From Aedes albopictus (lineage: Eukaryota; Arthropoda; Insecta; Diptera; Culicidae): 64,000 nucleotides of DNA. Positions 54,961-64,000 of this stretch are shown one piece after another. Position 1 is the first letter of the stretch. Every line of letters starts with the position of its first letter. The translations under genes were made by a program, and so were the position numbers. The notes under the pieces are model-generated. The model ran no database searches. It worked only from the letters and a program-made list of their open reading frames with translations, and was not told the origin of the DNA. The DNA lies in NCBI RefSeq assembly GCF_035046485.1, contig NC_085137.1, positions 132,622,703-132,686,702 on the forward strand, in the 5' to 3' direction.

Positions 54961-55463
54961 TCTTCCTGGAAGAATTTTTGGCTGAATTCCTAAACAAAAT
55001 TATGACCACATTTGTAGAAAAATATATTCCGAATTTCATGTTCGCAGGTGTTCAATGAAGTATTTTTTTACGAGACTCACGAATGTAATATTAAAATATC
55101 CTGCAAAACCTGTGGACTAGACAAAATGAATAAAATTATGAAACAATTTCTTGAAGAATTTCATGTGATTTTCAGAGAATATTCTTACTTAATTATCACG
55201 CACGATTTCTTAGGATTTCATTATCATTTTAGACAGCAAATTAAACTAGATGTGTCTGCAAGCATTGGTTCAGAAATTGTAATGCGTTTTCTTCGGATTT
55301 AACTTGACTAACTTGACTTAACTTGATTGACCGCCCGCAGTTGCAACTCCAGTATCGCCAGATCAGCTACACTCACACAAGGAACCAATGAGCTAGCTGC
55401 TTGGGACTAACAGGCATCTTCAGTGTGTGAGCGTTGGTGGTCAACAGGCCATTGAGTCCTCTG
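54961..55463. other. Unassigned sequence
   Basis: A short ACTTGACTTA/TTAACTTGA repeat lies near 55300-55330. No gene seen. Confidence 0.3.
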
Positions 55464-55634
55464 CACCCAAGTAACACACATGTTATATAAAAGTTACGAC
55501 AGCGCAAGTTTTGGTTGTATAGAAGTTTATTTTACGTTATTTCAACACAATGTTAGAATTACGTAAAATAAACTTCTATACAACCAAAACTTGCGCTGTC
55601 GTAACTCTATTATAACATGTGTGTAGCTTGGGCA
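55464..55634. mobile_element. CCCAAGTAAC hairpin MITE, CA target
   Basis: The element (55466-55632, 167 bp) is almost entirely an inverted repeat: arms of about 70 bp (CCCAAGTAACACACATGTTA, GCGCAAGTTTTGGTTGTATA, GAAGTTTATTTTACGT) around a short loop, with CA on both sides. Near-perfect arms could form a pre-miRNA-sized or siRNA-generating hairpin if transcribed. Confidence 0.8.
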
Positions 55635-55639
55635 CCTGC

Positions 55640-55919
55640 ACAAGCTCATGCGGATGTCGGTGTGTTGGTGGGAAATGTTTTATTTTTGGCACAAGGTTCA
55701 TGCATTGGTCCATGGATGCCAGGCGTAAAGTAAGAGATTGTGTGAAAATTACTGTGAAGCGGCACAGTTCGCTTGGTTGCATAACTTGTAGGCGTTATAT
55801 GATAGATTGACACTGTGCTGTAATGAAAGTAGGAAGGAAGGGAAACGACTTTTTTCAAATCCGTTTCTGGTTCTAGCGATCGCTACGAACATACGATTAT
55901 ACCTGAGATGTATATGTAG

Positions 55920-55950
<31 letters not shown>

Positions 55951-56062
55951 TAGATAGAAAGATACAAAGTAGGAGGAAAGGGATGAGCCAGGGATTGAAC
56001 CCAGGACCTTCTGCATATGAATCAGAAGCGGTAGCCACTAGACCACCAAGCTCGTCTGTAAT
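55640..56062 (-). repeat. tRNA-related SINE head with CT microsatellite
   Basis: On the reverse strand a tRNA-like head (GCTTGGTGGTCTAGTGGCTA A-box region; B box GGGTTCAATCCC at 55991-56002; CAT in the anticodon-like loop) is followed by a CT-rich run (AG on +, 55921-55949) and a unique tail. The anticodon arm and acceptor do not fold cleanly, so I call a SINE-like element and not a tRNA gene. Tail extent is uncertain. Confidence 0.5.
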
Positions 56063-56141
56063 GCGTTTTCTACGGATTTCCATAAAAAATGGTTTATCAT
56101 TCTTAACAATTTCTAGGCTTATTTGAAAAAAATATCTACTA

Positions 56142-56559
56142 GGGTGCATCCAATAAGTACGTTACGCTAAAATTGTTTTTTTTTCTCCTTCGTATGGGAT
56201 TTTTCTATACTAACACAGATCGAAAAAAGAGTGTAAAACTCTGTGACATATGATGCACATGGTTGGAGCGTGGGATATCACAGAAGTTTACATGGCAAAT
56301 CATGTAGAAGTCATAAAATATCATGTAAACTTCCATTACATGTCATGTAATTCAGCATGATTCTGAGTATTTACATGACATATAACACAAATTTACATGA
56401 TACATCATGTAAACCATCATAACACTAAATTTACATGACTAAAATTAAGGTATACTTGACGTGTAAATATCATAATTTTTATCTGTGTAGTACATTGCTT
56501 GTCACACTTACGCAAACGTCCTCCCCCCTCCAAGCGTGACGTACTTTATGGATGCCCCC
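56142..56559. mobile_element. GGGTGCATCC poly-C MITE with nested element, CTA target
   Basis: Ends GGGTGCATCCAATAAGTACG and GACGTACTTTATGGATGCCC are inverted and flanked by CTA on both sides. The interior is split by a second element (about 56213-56488) with ACACAGAT/ATCTGTGT ends and many ACATGATNNATCATGTAAA words. The outer element is of the 3-bp-target, C-tract type. Confidence 0.65.
56213..56488. mobile_element. Nested ACACAGAT element rich in TCATGTAA
   Basis: The ends ACACAGATCGAAAAA and AATTTTTATCTGTGT are imperfectly inverted. ACATGATNNNNCATGTAA and TTTACATGA words recur about ten times in both orientations. No coding capacity. Confidence 0.5.
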
Positions 56560-56629
56560 CTAGTAATTATCTCAAAACCTTCTGCGTCAATTTCTTCAAA
56601 AGTGGTTATAAAACTCCCTTATTAATTTA

Positions 56630-56815
56630 ATCAAGACTTACTGAGCATAACTGACAATAGGTAACGGAAAACGGACAAATCAACCACTGGTTCAGTAGAG
56701 ATTTTTCGTTTGACGAAAAGAAAACATTTCCTGGAGCTAGACTAGAACCCACACTCCGAGGCGACCAACGCCACTGACTGATATGACCACAGCACCTTGG
56801 ATACGCCAAAAGGAA
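56630..56815 (-). repeat. tRNA-derived SINE, family B (copy 2)
   Basis: Reverse strand: AGTGGCGTTGGTCGCCTCGG, B-box region GTGGGTTCTAGTCTAG, then TTTTCGTCAAACGAAAAATC, CTACTGA and TTGTCCGTTTTCC, in the same order as 51190-51390. The tail keeps ATTGTCAGTTATG versus ATGATAGTTTTGG. Confidence 0.65.
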
Positions 56816-56819
56816 TTGC

Positions 56820-59675
56820 TAACAGAACAACTCGCCGAGAAGACATTGTCCAATGAAACCTATGTTGCTAATACATATGTAAACCAAGACCAATTCAGTC
56901 AAGTTACTACAAATCATCAACAAAACGATTGTGAGGAATAAATAATGCAAGCTCACAGAACCCTTTTGCTCAGTAAGACGATATATGGGCATCTTTCGGT
57001 AAAAACTTTAAGGAAAGCCTTGTTAATTGGCTTCTTTAGTGGTGTTGAGCTAATTCCATATTCTGAATCTGCATGCAAAACTGAGCCGAAATCCAAATTT
57101 TCATGCATTTTGGTGCCCGGGAACTAATTATAAAACCAATTTGAAGTTTGTATGGGAGCGATTTGTCGAATCACCCCTCGTCGCATTTTGTACTGGGTTT
57201 AGCTGTCAAACAGTTACCCAGCTGTCAAAAGGTGATTTCAAAAAATATCTTTGAAATTGTTTTTAGGTACCAAAATAAAGTTCAAAAAATCTGAAAAAAA
57301 ATCAGGGTGGCTCAGAAGAAGGTGCACTTTCGTATAAAATCACAAAATCGATACATTTTTCTTAATTTAAAAACCCAATTGCCTGCCCGAAGCTTGAAGA
57401 AATTGATTCGCTATTCGCGGTTTCAAAACTTCAACAGCTACCATACGTTATCTGAGCTACAGTTATCACACCCCCGTTGACAAGTAACTCGTCAATCTGC
57501 AAATTCGTCATTTTAACACTTGAAATCGAAATGCAGACGTCAGCCAACCAGCTATAGTGAAAGTTTCATATCATATGAATCCCATCTGATAGCTTCGACC
57601 AGCTTAGACGCTACTACAGTTATCCCTCTCGCACATTAATGCCGTCATCAATTTCGTCACAACCGTGACCGCGACCCCTGCTGGTCAGAGAGCACGTAAT
57701 GGAGGTAGATACGGTGTTTTGAGGTCCCCACGTGCGCATGCCCACGCTCTGTGTTCTGTGACATCATATCGGTAAACATCTTCAAGTAGTATGCAAGTTG
57801 GGTTGGATGCTAGGATATAGGAGGTCTGGGAGGGGACATCGACAATCAGACGCGACGCATGAAAAATCGATTTTTCCCCATTCATCACGGAACCATATAC
57901 CTAGAAGGTCATGAAGTAAGTCACTAACTGAGTACATATGATAAGTAATAATCATTGCGTGTGCGATGTGCGTGCATTGACGTCACAGAAACACTGAAAG
58001 GAGAGATTTGTGGAGCAGGCCTATTTGAGTAGAATGTCGTCCTCTCAGTAAACTCTAGCTGTGAATTTCTACCACAAAGACAAGCAATTTTAGAGATTTG
58101 TCAAATGAAGCTGTCGGTCTCGCGTTACGACACTACCTAATTAGTACATGACGAAAGGAGTCGCCGAAGAATCGACTGGCGTCAATCATCAGCGTCAGAA
58201 GTCACCAATTTGTCAACTGGTACTCTTGGGAAATTCACAGACCTGTCTTGAGGTTAACCGATAACCGTCGACCCACCCACAGCGTTCAAAATCCAATCAA
58301 CAAATCTACAAACCACACGGGCCTTCACAAACGACTTCATTTCAGTTGGACAACTTTAAGACCGCACAGCCACGCAGTTATTGACCACAATGTTGCTACC
58401 GCATGTTTCCCACTTGGAGCTGAAATCTCCTTTAACTTGCAACCACGTTGCATCCACTTCTGCCGCCACATCTAGGGCGATGAGTTATATCCTAATGAAG
58501 TTTTATGAGCGCCCCAAACTAGTAGTCGGCTTCGTTCTCAATGCAAGCTTCCTCGAAAAACCGCAATCACTGAGCGACGACGACCGCATCAGCACCGCCG
58601 ATGACAAGGCGGTGTTCTGCTCCTAGGAAGACGAGTTGCGGTAGTTGGCGCAGCAGTGGAGGCCGTTAGTAAACTCCCGTCGAGAGCAAGCAGGGACTTA
58701 ACACTTTATTAAGATGTTCACCCAGCAGCCGGGGAGTTGTCAGCCCACTTGAACTTACGTTTATTGGCAGCATTCGGCGGCGGTTGTGGCGGCAGCGGGT
58801 ATGTTCTGGGAAATGTTGGGTAACCACGAGAACTGCTCAAGCTTAAAGTGGAGAGTCTGCTGCACTCATTTCGGTGAGGATTTCGTGATGGAGATAATTC
58901 CTCAAGACCCGCAGAGAACTGTAATACATGGGTCGTCGGTTGACTGTTAGTGTGGAACTATTTCAGGGTCGTCACGGTGAGGAAAAATGTTCTACAAACT
59001 TCATCGAAATCGTGAAAAGAGTTGTTGTTGTCGTCGATGCAACATTGTTGCTCACTAGATACTTAGCTCAATTATTTGTTTCATAAAAGTTTATTCAGAC
59101 ATTGATAGATGAGCTACTTCGCTAACCTTCACTTATTCTCTCTTGTATCTTTTCAGGTAAGTGTGCACATCCAATTCAACTTTTGAAAAGGGGTCATCCA
59201 AATCAGTAAACCTTCGACAGACGGTAAGACAACTCCAATTTCAATCCTCAGTGCCTCCAGGGCCCAATTTGGCGATGACAAAAAATATATTAAAATTCAT
59301 CCAAAACATCGTGATCGATCGGTCTCATTAGATAAGAACTTCCTTTGGTTCGAGGATCGAGGCCATAAGGCAATTTCGCGTGAGAATTGCCGTCTGTTTT
59401 GGCTCGTCGTTTTTCTGTCGTCCATCCAACGACATCGGACACCGTCTTCATCTATAAGTCGCTGAAGCTATAAAATTCGCAAATTCGCTAATGAGGCGGT
59501 AGATTGTGGTGGCGATAGATTTTTCATATCGTGTGTGTGCGTTTAAAATTCACAGTGAACGATCGGGTTATTTGTCAGACTGCGGCGGCGTGCTTGATCA
59601 TCCACGGTGATGCCCACTCAATCAAGATGGTCTTGGGAAACACGAGGCTTTAGGTTTCCTGTGGAACCGTTCTAC
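56820..59675. other. Unassigned sequence without a recognisable gene
   Basis: Nearly 3 kb of apparently unique sequence. Frames such as 58248-58475 and 58381-58626 show no domain. It could be intronic or intergenic host DNA. Confidence 0.4.
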
Positions 59676-59679
59676 ATAT

Positions 59680-59985
59680 TTGTATAGGAAAAATATTTTT
59701 TGGATTCAGTTTTTTATTTTTGTCTTTTATTTTCTACCATTTGTCTTCCATTTTGTGTCTTCTACCTTTTCTCATCTCCCAGTTTTTCTACTCCCTATTC
59801 TCCATCGCCTTACTTCTCTATTTAGTCATTTGATTTCTACTTTCCAATATTCTTCCATATTCCTCCTCATTTCATTAATCAAATTTATTCTGTCTTCTTC
59901 TACATTATCTGCAATATCTCCTTTCGTTTTTTTCTCTCTTTCTTTCACATCTAATTATGTATACTTGAACATTAAAATGTACTGA
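59680..59985 (+). repeat. Polypyrimidine tract
   Basis: About 300 bp strongly enriched for T and C on this strand (TTTCTACC, CTCTATTT, TCTTCTACATT words). It makes a 101-codon hydrophobic frame, but the phase-independent T/C bias argues for low-complexity DNA. Confidence 0.5.
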
Positions 59986-60166
59986 ATGGCTATATGTTCA
60001 CTCCAAAAAGAAATTTGGAATAAAAAAAAACTCGGAGGGTCGACTCTTGTATACCTATCGACTCAGTTTGACGAAATTTATTTACATTTTCGCCATTCAG
60101 CGATCAACATACATCATTTCAAATTTGTTACTTGTTCATGCTAAGCTCTTCGGCATTTGTTGGTTT

Positions 60167-60799
60167 GTTAGTACCAGGGTTGTTAATAGTCATCGGAGCT
60201 GAAGTATAATCACTGACGTAACGGGTAATAAAACGTTAGCGTCACTGAGTCAGCAGCTCTTGAATATTTTTCTTCAAACACCGTCAGTCAGTTTGCTGGT
60301 CGAGACGAAAAAGTTTTGCCGTTTCTCTTTATTGGCATTTTTGTTGAGTTGCTTGCATCGCCCTGTTCGAACGAACGAATAATCAGCCTCACGGGAATGG
60401 CTCATCAGAAAAAAAAATGCAAAAATGAAAGACGCCTTTATTTGGAATCGAACCAAAAACCTTCGGATTTACAGCACAACAAGCATACCAACAGAACTAA
60501 TTCAACAGCTCGGAAGGGCCAAGACTAAATCGTCAATAAAAGCTTGACTGATTCACCTTTCGTCTGCAATCGGATGCCATGTGACGAATGCATGTTCGTT
60601 TTTCGTCGTTGCAAAAGGAGACAAAAGGGAATGACGAAAACTATAGCTCCCTGTTTTATTTTCGGTTCATCGTCGTCGTGGTTTCTTTGTCGGTCGACGA
60701 TGATGATGCAAGTGACGGACTTTTATTTGGTGACGAACTTTTTTAGTTTTTCGTCGTTGGGCAGTGACGAAGCTGATGGTTACCAACCCTGGTTAGTAC
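60167..60799. mobile_element. hAT-like element, GTTAGTAC target duplication
   Basis: GTTAGTAC is duplicated at 60167-60174 and 60792-60799. The 617-bp element starts CAGGGTTGTTAATAG and ends TACCAACCCTG. CAGGGTTG ends with an 8-bp duplication fit hAT. No transposase domain is seen; the interior includes a tRNA-like SINE remnant (60415-60530). Confidence 0.8.
60415..60530 (-). repeat. tRNA-like SINE remnant inside the hAT-like element
   Basis: Reverse strand: GCTGTTGAATTAGTTCTGTT, GGTATGCTTGTTGTGCTGTA and B box GGTTCGATTCC (60445-60455). Only the head can be recognised. Confidence 0.5.
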
Positions 60800-60949
60800 T
60801 TAGCATTTTGCCATTCAGTGACCAACTCCATGTTTGTTAGTACCGACATTAACCGCTTCAAATTTGCTACTTCAATGCTATGCTAAGCCCTCCGGCTTCT
60901 GTTAACTTGTTCCGGTGAGCGGTGTCCTCCCGGTACCTCCCGTATGCTA

Positions 60950-61600
60950 TTTGGCACTTCAGCTTGGATCTACCCGGCCCAACACTGAATCAGTAGGTCA
61001 GCTTCAGAGGCACGTTCTTCTGTCACTACCCGACACTGAAAGTTCAAGTCCTTCCGAAACCGATACTTCCCGGGACAGGTGCTAAGTTCGGTCTTGCGAT
61101 TCCAGTTGGAGACGGCATCCGGTTCACAGGTGCCCTGACGACCAAACGCCGGTGCTTCTGCACGCTCGCTCTACTCGGACAGTCTCCGGCGATGGATCTG
61201 CCTTACTCCGACAAAGAGCTCCCCGATGGAGGATGCTCTCCCGTTACCGACCGTGTGCCATACTCCACTCCAGCTTCACGCATACTACTCGAATAATTCC
61301 CCGGTAGCGGATCTATCCTACTCCAACAGAGAGTTTCCCTACGTAGGATGTTCCTCCAAACACCCGACGAGAGCCATTTTAGCTCCACTTCTTATTCGCT
61401 CAGGTCTCAGGTTGTTCCCGGTGGCGGATCTACCATACGCTTTGGCCGAGCCACCCTCTTCCGCTGGAGAAATGTCACCGCTGCGTTCATCGCGATCCAG
61501 ACTGCTTCGGCGTCACACACTGCACTGCCTACCAACACCGCAGACTGCTGTCATCTCGCTGTACTCCACAACAAAACGTGGGCACTCAAAAACGAAGTAT
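60950..61600. repeat. About 115-bp tandem repeat, three units
   Basis: The phrase CCGGTRGCGGATCTAYCNTAC recurs near 61188 (diverged), 61300 and 61418, spaced about 112 and 118 bp, each followed by CTCC/GAG-rich sequence and GGATG. It is G+C-richer than the surroundings. 5' regions of non-LTR retrotransposons often hold such arrays, but the class is not proven. Confidence 0.5.
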
Positions 61601-61698
61601 TTCGTAGGGTACTGCAGATAGAAACGGTTTTATTTTTCAAGCTAGCCAACACATACCATCATACTCCTGTCACTAAGCTTGCAAATACGCACGAGCGT

Positions 61699-61912
61699 TT
61701 AAGGGTGCTATTACACTCTTTGCCCAGACGCCAAATATTTGACCACTTATGACAGATACGTTTTGGCAGGTTGTTTGGCTCTGTTTGTACCTATTCGTTT
61801 TTCGAGAGTGACAAATATTTTTGTTTGCCAGGTACACCTTGGTCAAAATTTAACTGTCAAAAGTGGTCAAATATTTGGCATTGGTCAAAGAGTGTCATAC
61901 TAGCTTAATTGG
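61699..61912. mobile_element. MITE with CCAAATATTTGACCAC arms
   Basis: The left arm (GGGTGCTATTACACTCTTTG, then GCCAAATATTTGACCACTTA, TGACAG) is mirrored by CTGTCAAAAGTGGTCAAATA, TTTGGCATTGGTCAAAGAGT, GTCATACTAGC. Arms are about 55 bp. No duplication established. Confidence 0.65.
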
Positions 61913-61969
61913 TTAATTGTCTTGCCACCAACTCGCGCCGTCGCTACGCTGCTCAAAAAAGGTGAACAT

Positions 61970-62585
61970 AATCAATGGACTTATCAACGGTCTTCTTTTT
62001 ACACTGGATTGCTTCTTCTTTTCTTCTGTAACTGCGGGCACTGTTTACAAAAAAAATGACATATTCATAAACATCCAGCGACTGAAACTTCACCGGATCT
62101 CGCCGGATGCAAGATGTGAGCAGTGATTTTAGTAAACACGACCCGCAGTTACCGTTTCACAGCATGCTGTCAGTTCGCATGTGACGTCATTGTGGACAAG
62201 TTCATCCCCCATGACTCTTCGTGGCCAAAGTTAATTGATCTCCATTCGCGGTGAAAATTTTGATGTATAGTCGTTGCAACTTAAGCTAAGATAGGCACAC
62301 AACTTGAAATTACATAAGAACAGTAGCTGTTGGAGCTGTGCCAGCTCGATGAACTTGTCCACGAAGATATCACACGCCGACTGACAGCAAAATGCGAAAC
62401 GGTAAATGCGAGTAGTGATTACTAAAATCACTGCTCGCATCTTGCATCCGGTGAACATCCAGTGAACTTTCGGTCGCTGGATGTTCATGAATGTGTTATT
62501 TTGTTTAAAGAATGCCGGAATTTGCAGAAGAAAAGATGAATCAACTAGTGGAAAAAAGAAGGCCGTGGATGGGAATATTTGGAGA
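61970..62585. mobile_element. Foldback element with arms of about 230 bp
   Basis: 61975-62206 and 62345-62580 are imperfect reverse complements: GTCTTCTTTTT, TTCTTTTCTTCTG, CATAAACATCCAGCGACTGA, GGATGCAAGATGTGAGCAGT, CAGTCGGCG-like and GACAAGTTCATC blocks mirror each other. The central part is about 140 bp. Some arm blocks are deleted on one side. Confidence 0.7.
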
Positions 62586-62790
62586 GTGGCAAATGGAGAC
62601 TTCGTGACAACCGTTTTAATTCTGTCCGCAGCACCTAGCTTATAATGTGCGGATATACATAGGCTGTATTGGGATTATTTACTAATTTCAATAGGTTTAC
62701 CTATAGCAAATTATCAATTAATCTCGCCTCAATCTGTTTTGGGAATTCAAATAACTATTCAAAATGATAAAATCGATAATATAACACACT

Positions 62791-63025
62791 TCGGCACCAA
62801 CATTTCAAAAGGGCGTAACTGCATTTGGAAGTAATACCTTCTTTCAAAGCTGTAGGTCGTACTGCCTCCCTTACACTCAAACCACCGTGGTTGTCGGAAA
62901 GAGGAGGGTTTTTCCCATCTGGTACTTGTTGTGAAAAACATGGAAATCATAACACATGATCCACAGCTTTAAAAGAAGGTGATGATTCCAAAAGCAGTTA
63001 CGCCCTTTTGAAATGTACGTGTCGA
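62791..63025. mobile_element. CATTTCAAAAGGGCG foldback
   Basis: The left TCGGCACCAACATTTCAAAA, then GGGCGTAACTGC, is mirrored by GCAGTTACGCCCTTTTGAAA, TGTACGTGTCGA, with arms of about 55 bp that include CTTTCAAAGCTGTAG. A half copy lies at 3040-3112. Confidence 0.7.
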
Positions 63026-63042
63026 CTTTAGCTACTAGTACA

Positions 63043-63170
63043 TACACAGGGTCAAATATTTGTCCAAAAAGAAACCAATGCTCAAACATCTTGTTTGACT
63101 CGATCCAATTTTCATTAGTGTCAAACTGATGTTGTTTCTTGGGTTCTTTCTAAATATTTGACCCTGTGTA
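63043..63170. mobile_element. Short Tc1/mariner-type MITE, TA target
   Basis: A 124-bp element (63045-63168) starts CACAGGGTCAAATATTT and ends AAATATTTGACCCTGTG (17-bp perfect inverted ends), with TA on both sides. Confidence 0.75.
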
Positions 63171-63180
63171 CTACATGCCT

Positions 63181-63553
63181 TACACGGAGAGACGAAACTA
63201 CCCAAAAGTGTGTTCTTTCCACCCAACTTCGGGGTTGCGTGCGTCAAGCCAATTTTGAGTTGATGGAATCGATGTTTTTGTTGGGTTGTTCCCGCTTGCT
63301 TCCATGTGAAAAAAAATACCTAATTTTAAGTTTTTTCCACCCAACCGAAATTTTGACTAGGTTGTATTCACTCAAATTTGAGTACTGTGCTAGAAACTCA
63401 GTGTTGGCTTGACGCACGGAACTGCAAAAGTTGGGCTGTTTCTCTCTTCACTCTCTGACAACAACAGAAAGAGCGCATGAAAAGGGAGATGAAAAAGAAC
63501 TCAAAATTGAGTTTAAAAGTACCTAATTTTGAGTTTTTCAGTTTCTCCGTGTA
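63181..63553. mobile_element. CACGGA-type MITE, copy 4, TA target
   Basis: The 369-bp element starts CACGGAGAGACGAAACTACC and ends TTTTTCAGTTTCTCCGTG, with TA on both sides. Its last 265 bp are almost identical, inverted, to 63739-64000. Confidence 0.75.
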
Positions 63554-63738
63554 GGAATGATAATTGTTTTTAGGAACACATTTGTGTTCTGACAATGAGC
63601 CATTTTACGAAACGACAACAATGTTGATATTGATATTGAATTTCACGGGTTAGGATGCCACCTCCTGTCAAATTTTCATTCATAAAATTAGCTCGTAAAA
63701 TGGACTGTTCTGCCGAACTGTCAAGACGATGGTCGCTA

Positions 63739-64000
63739 CACGGAGAAACTGAAAAACTCAAAATTAGGTACTTTTAAACTCAAATTTGAGTTATTTTTCA
63801 TCTCCCTTTTCATGCGCTCTTTCTGTTGTTGTCAGAGAGTGAAGAGAGAAACAGCCCAACTTTTGCAGTTCCGTGCGTCAAGCCAACACTGAGTTTCTAG
63901 CACAGTACTCAAATTTGAGTGAATACAACCTAGTCAAAATTACGGTTGGGTGGAAAAAACTTAAAATTAGGTATTTTTTTCACATGGAAGCAAGCGGGAA
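63739..64000. mobile_element. CACGGA-type MITE, copy 5, runs off the window
   Basis: It starts CACGGAGAAACTGAAAAACT after a TA and follows copy 4 in reverse complement with only a few differences (for example one base around AATTTGAGTT and one in a poly-T run). The window end cuts it. The spacer to copy 4 is about 185 bp of unrelated DNA. Confidence 0.75.

Larger units (their letters stand above)
60060..60910. repeat. Diverged tandem duplication split by the hAT-like element
   Basis: CCATTCAGCGATCAACATAC, TTCAAATTTGTTACTT, ATGCTAAGCTCTTCGGC before the hAT-like element correspond to CCATTCAGTGACCAACTCCA, TTCAAATTTGCTACTT, ATGCTAAGCCCTCCGGC after it. The unit is about 85-100 bp. Possibly part of a retroelement 5' region. 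Confidence 0.5.

Noticed and set aside
55991..56060. tRNA gene with a CAT anticodon
   Set aside because: The acceptor stem and anticodon arm do not fold cleanly, and a CT microsatellite and unique tail follow, as in a SINE.
59680..59985. 101-codon hydrophobic frame that could pass as a membrane protein
   Set aside because: It arises from a polypyrimidine tract, where any frame gives F, L, S and P.
1..64000. Endogenous viral sequences, often found in mosquito genomes
   Set aside because: I saw no frame resembling viral polymerase, nucleoprotein or capsid families; a protein database search would be needed to exclude short decayed pieces.

Overview
This is repeat-dominated, A+T-rich eukaryotic DNA. 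The best guess is a culicine mosquito, probably Aedes. The reasons are two SINE copies that match my memory of the Aedes SINE Feilai (9269-9448 and about 52711-52870), RTE/CFDP2-like LINE debris of a kind common in Aedes, very dense MITEs, a Penelope-like element and a Tc1-like transposon, with no convincing host gene in 64 kb. The species call is inference. The only host-gene candidate is one possible exon encoding a signal peptide (24856-25050).

Layout. 0-15 kb: SINE and LINE debris, many short inverted-repeat elements, and a 233-bp element at 4955-5187 with perfect 46-bp inverted ends and a hammerhead-ribozyme-like fold. 15.7-20.1 kb: a 4.4-kb minisatellite with a 12-bp unit (ATTCCTCCAGGA), which is why all three forward frames stay open. 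20.4-24.4 kb: three inverted-repeat elements in a row. 24.7-26 kb: a more G+C-rich island. 26.0-27.2 kb: a broken LINE (endonuclease plus reverse transcriptase). 27.3-29.7 kb: two degenerate tandem arrays. 33.2-34.8 kb: a minisatellite built on GCGTTTCAAT. 36.5-40.3 kb: a transposon cluster with a 1,681-bp Tc1-like element that has IR/DR ends, a 53-nt intron and a dead transposase. 42.5-46.3 kb: a reverse-strand LINE split by a 139-bp MITE and by a larger element that itself carries a Penelope-like element. 46.4-49.8 kb: dodecamer arrays in both orientations. 50-64 kb: further MITEs (piggyBac-like TTAA, hAT-like 8-bp, Tc1-like TA), SINEs, foldbacks, and a near-identical inverted pair at the right edge.

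How the parts relate. Nothing here forms an operon or pathway. The history is readable from insertions: a LINE was hit by a CCCAAGTAAC element whose removal restores the reading frame, and a Penelope insertion is flanked by a 16-bp target duplication inside another element. Three patterns deserve attention. One is a group of elements ending in CCCRA with matching 2-bp target duplications. The second is a group with poly-C/poly-G interiors and 3-bp duplications. The third is hammerhead-like folds in Penelope-type sequence, one with a complete catalytic core and one with a C3/G8 to U3/A8 double change.
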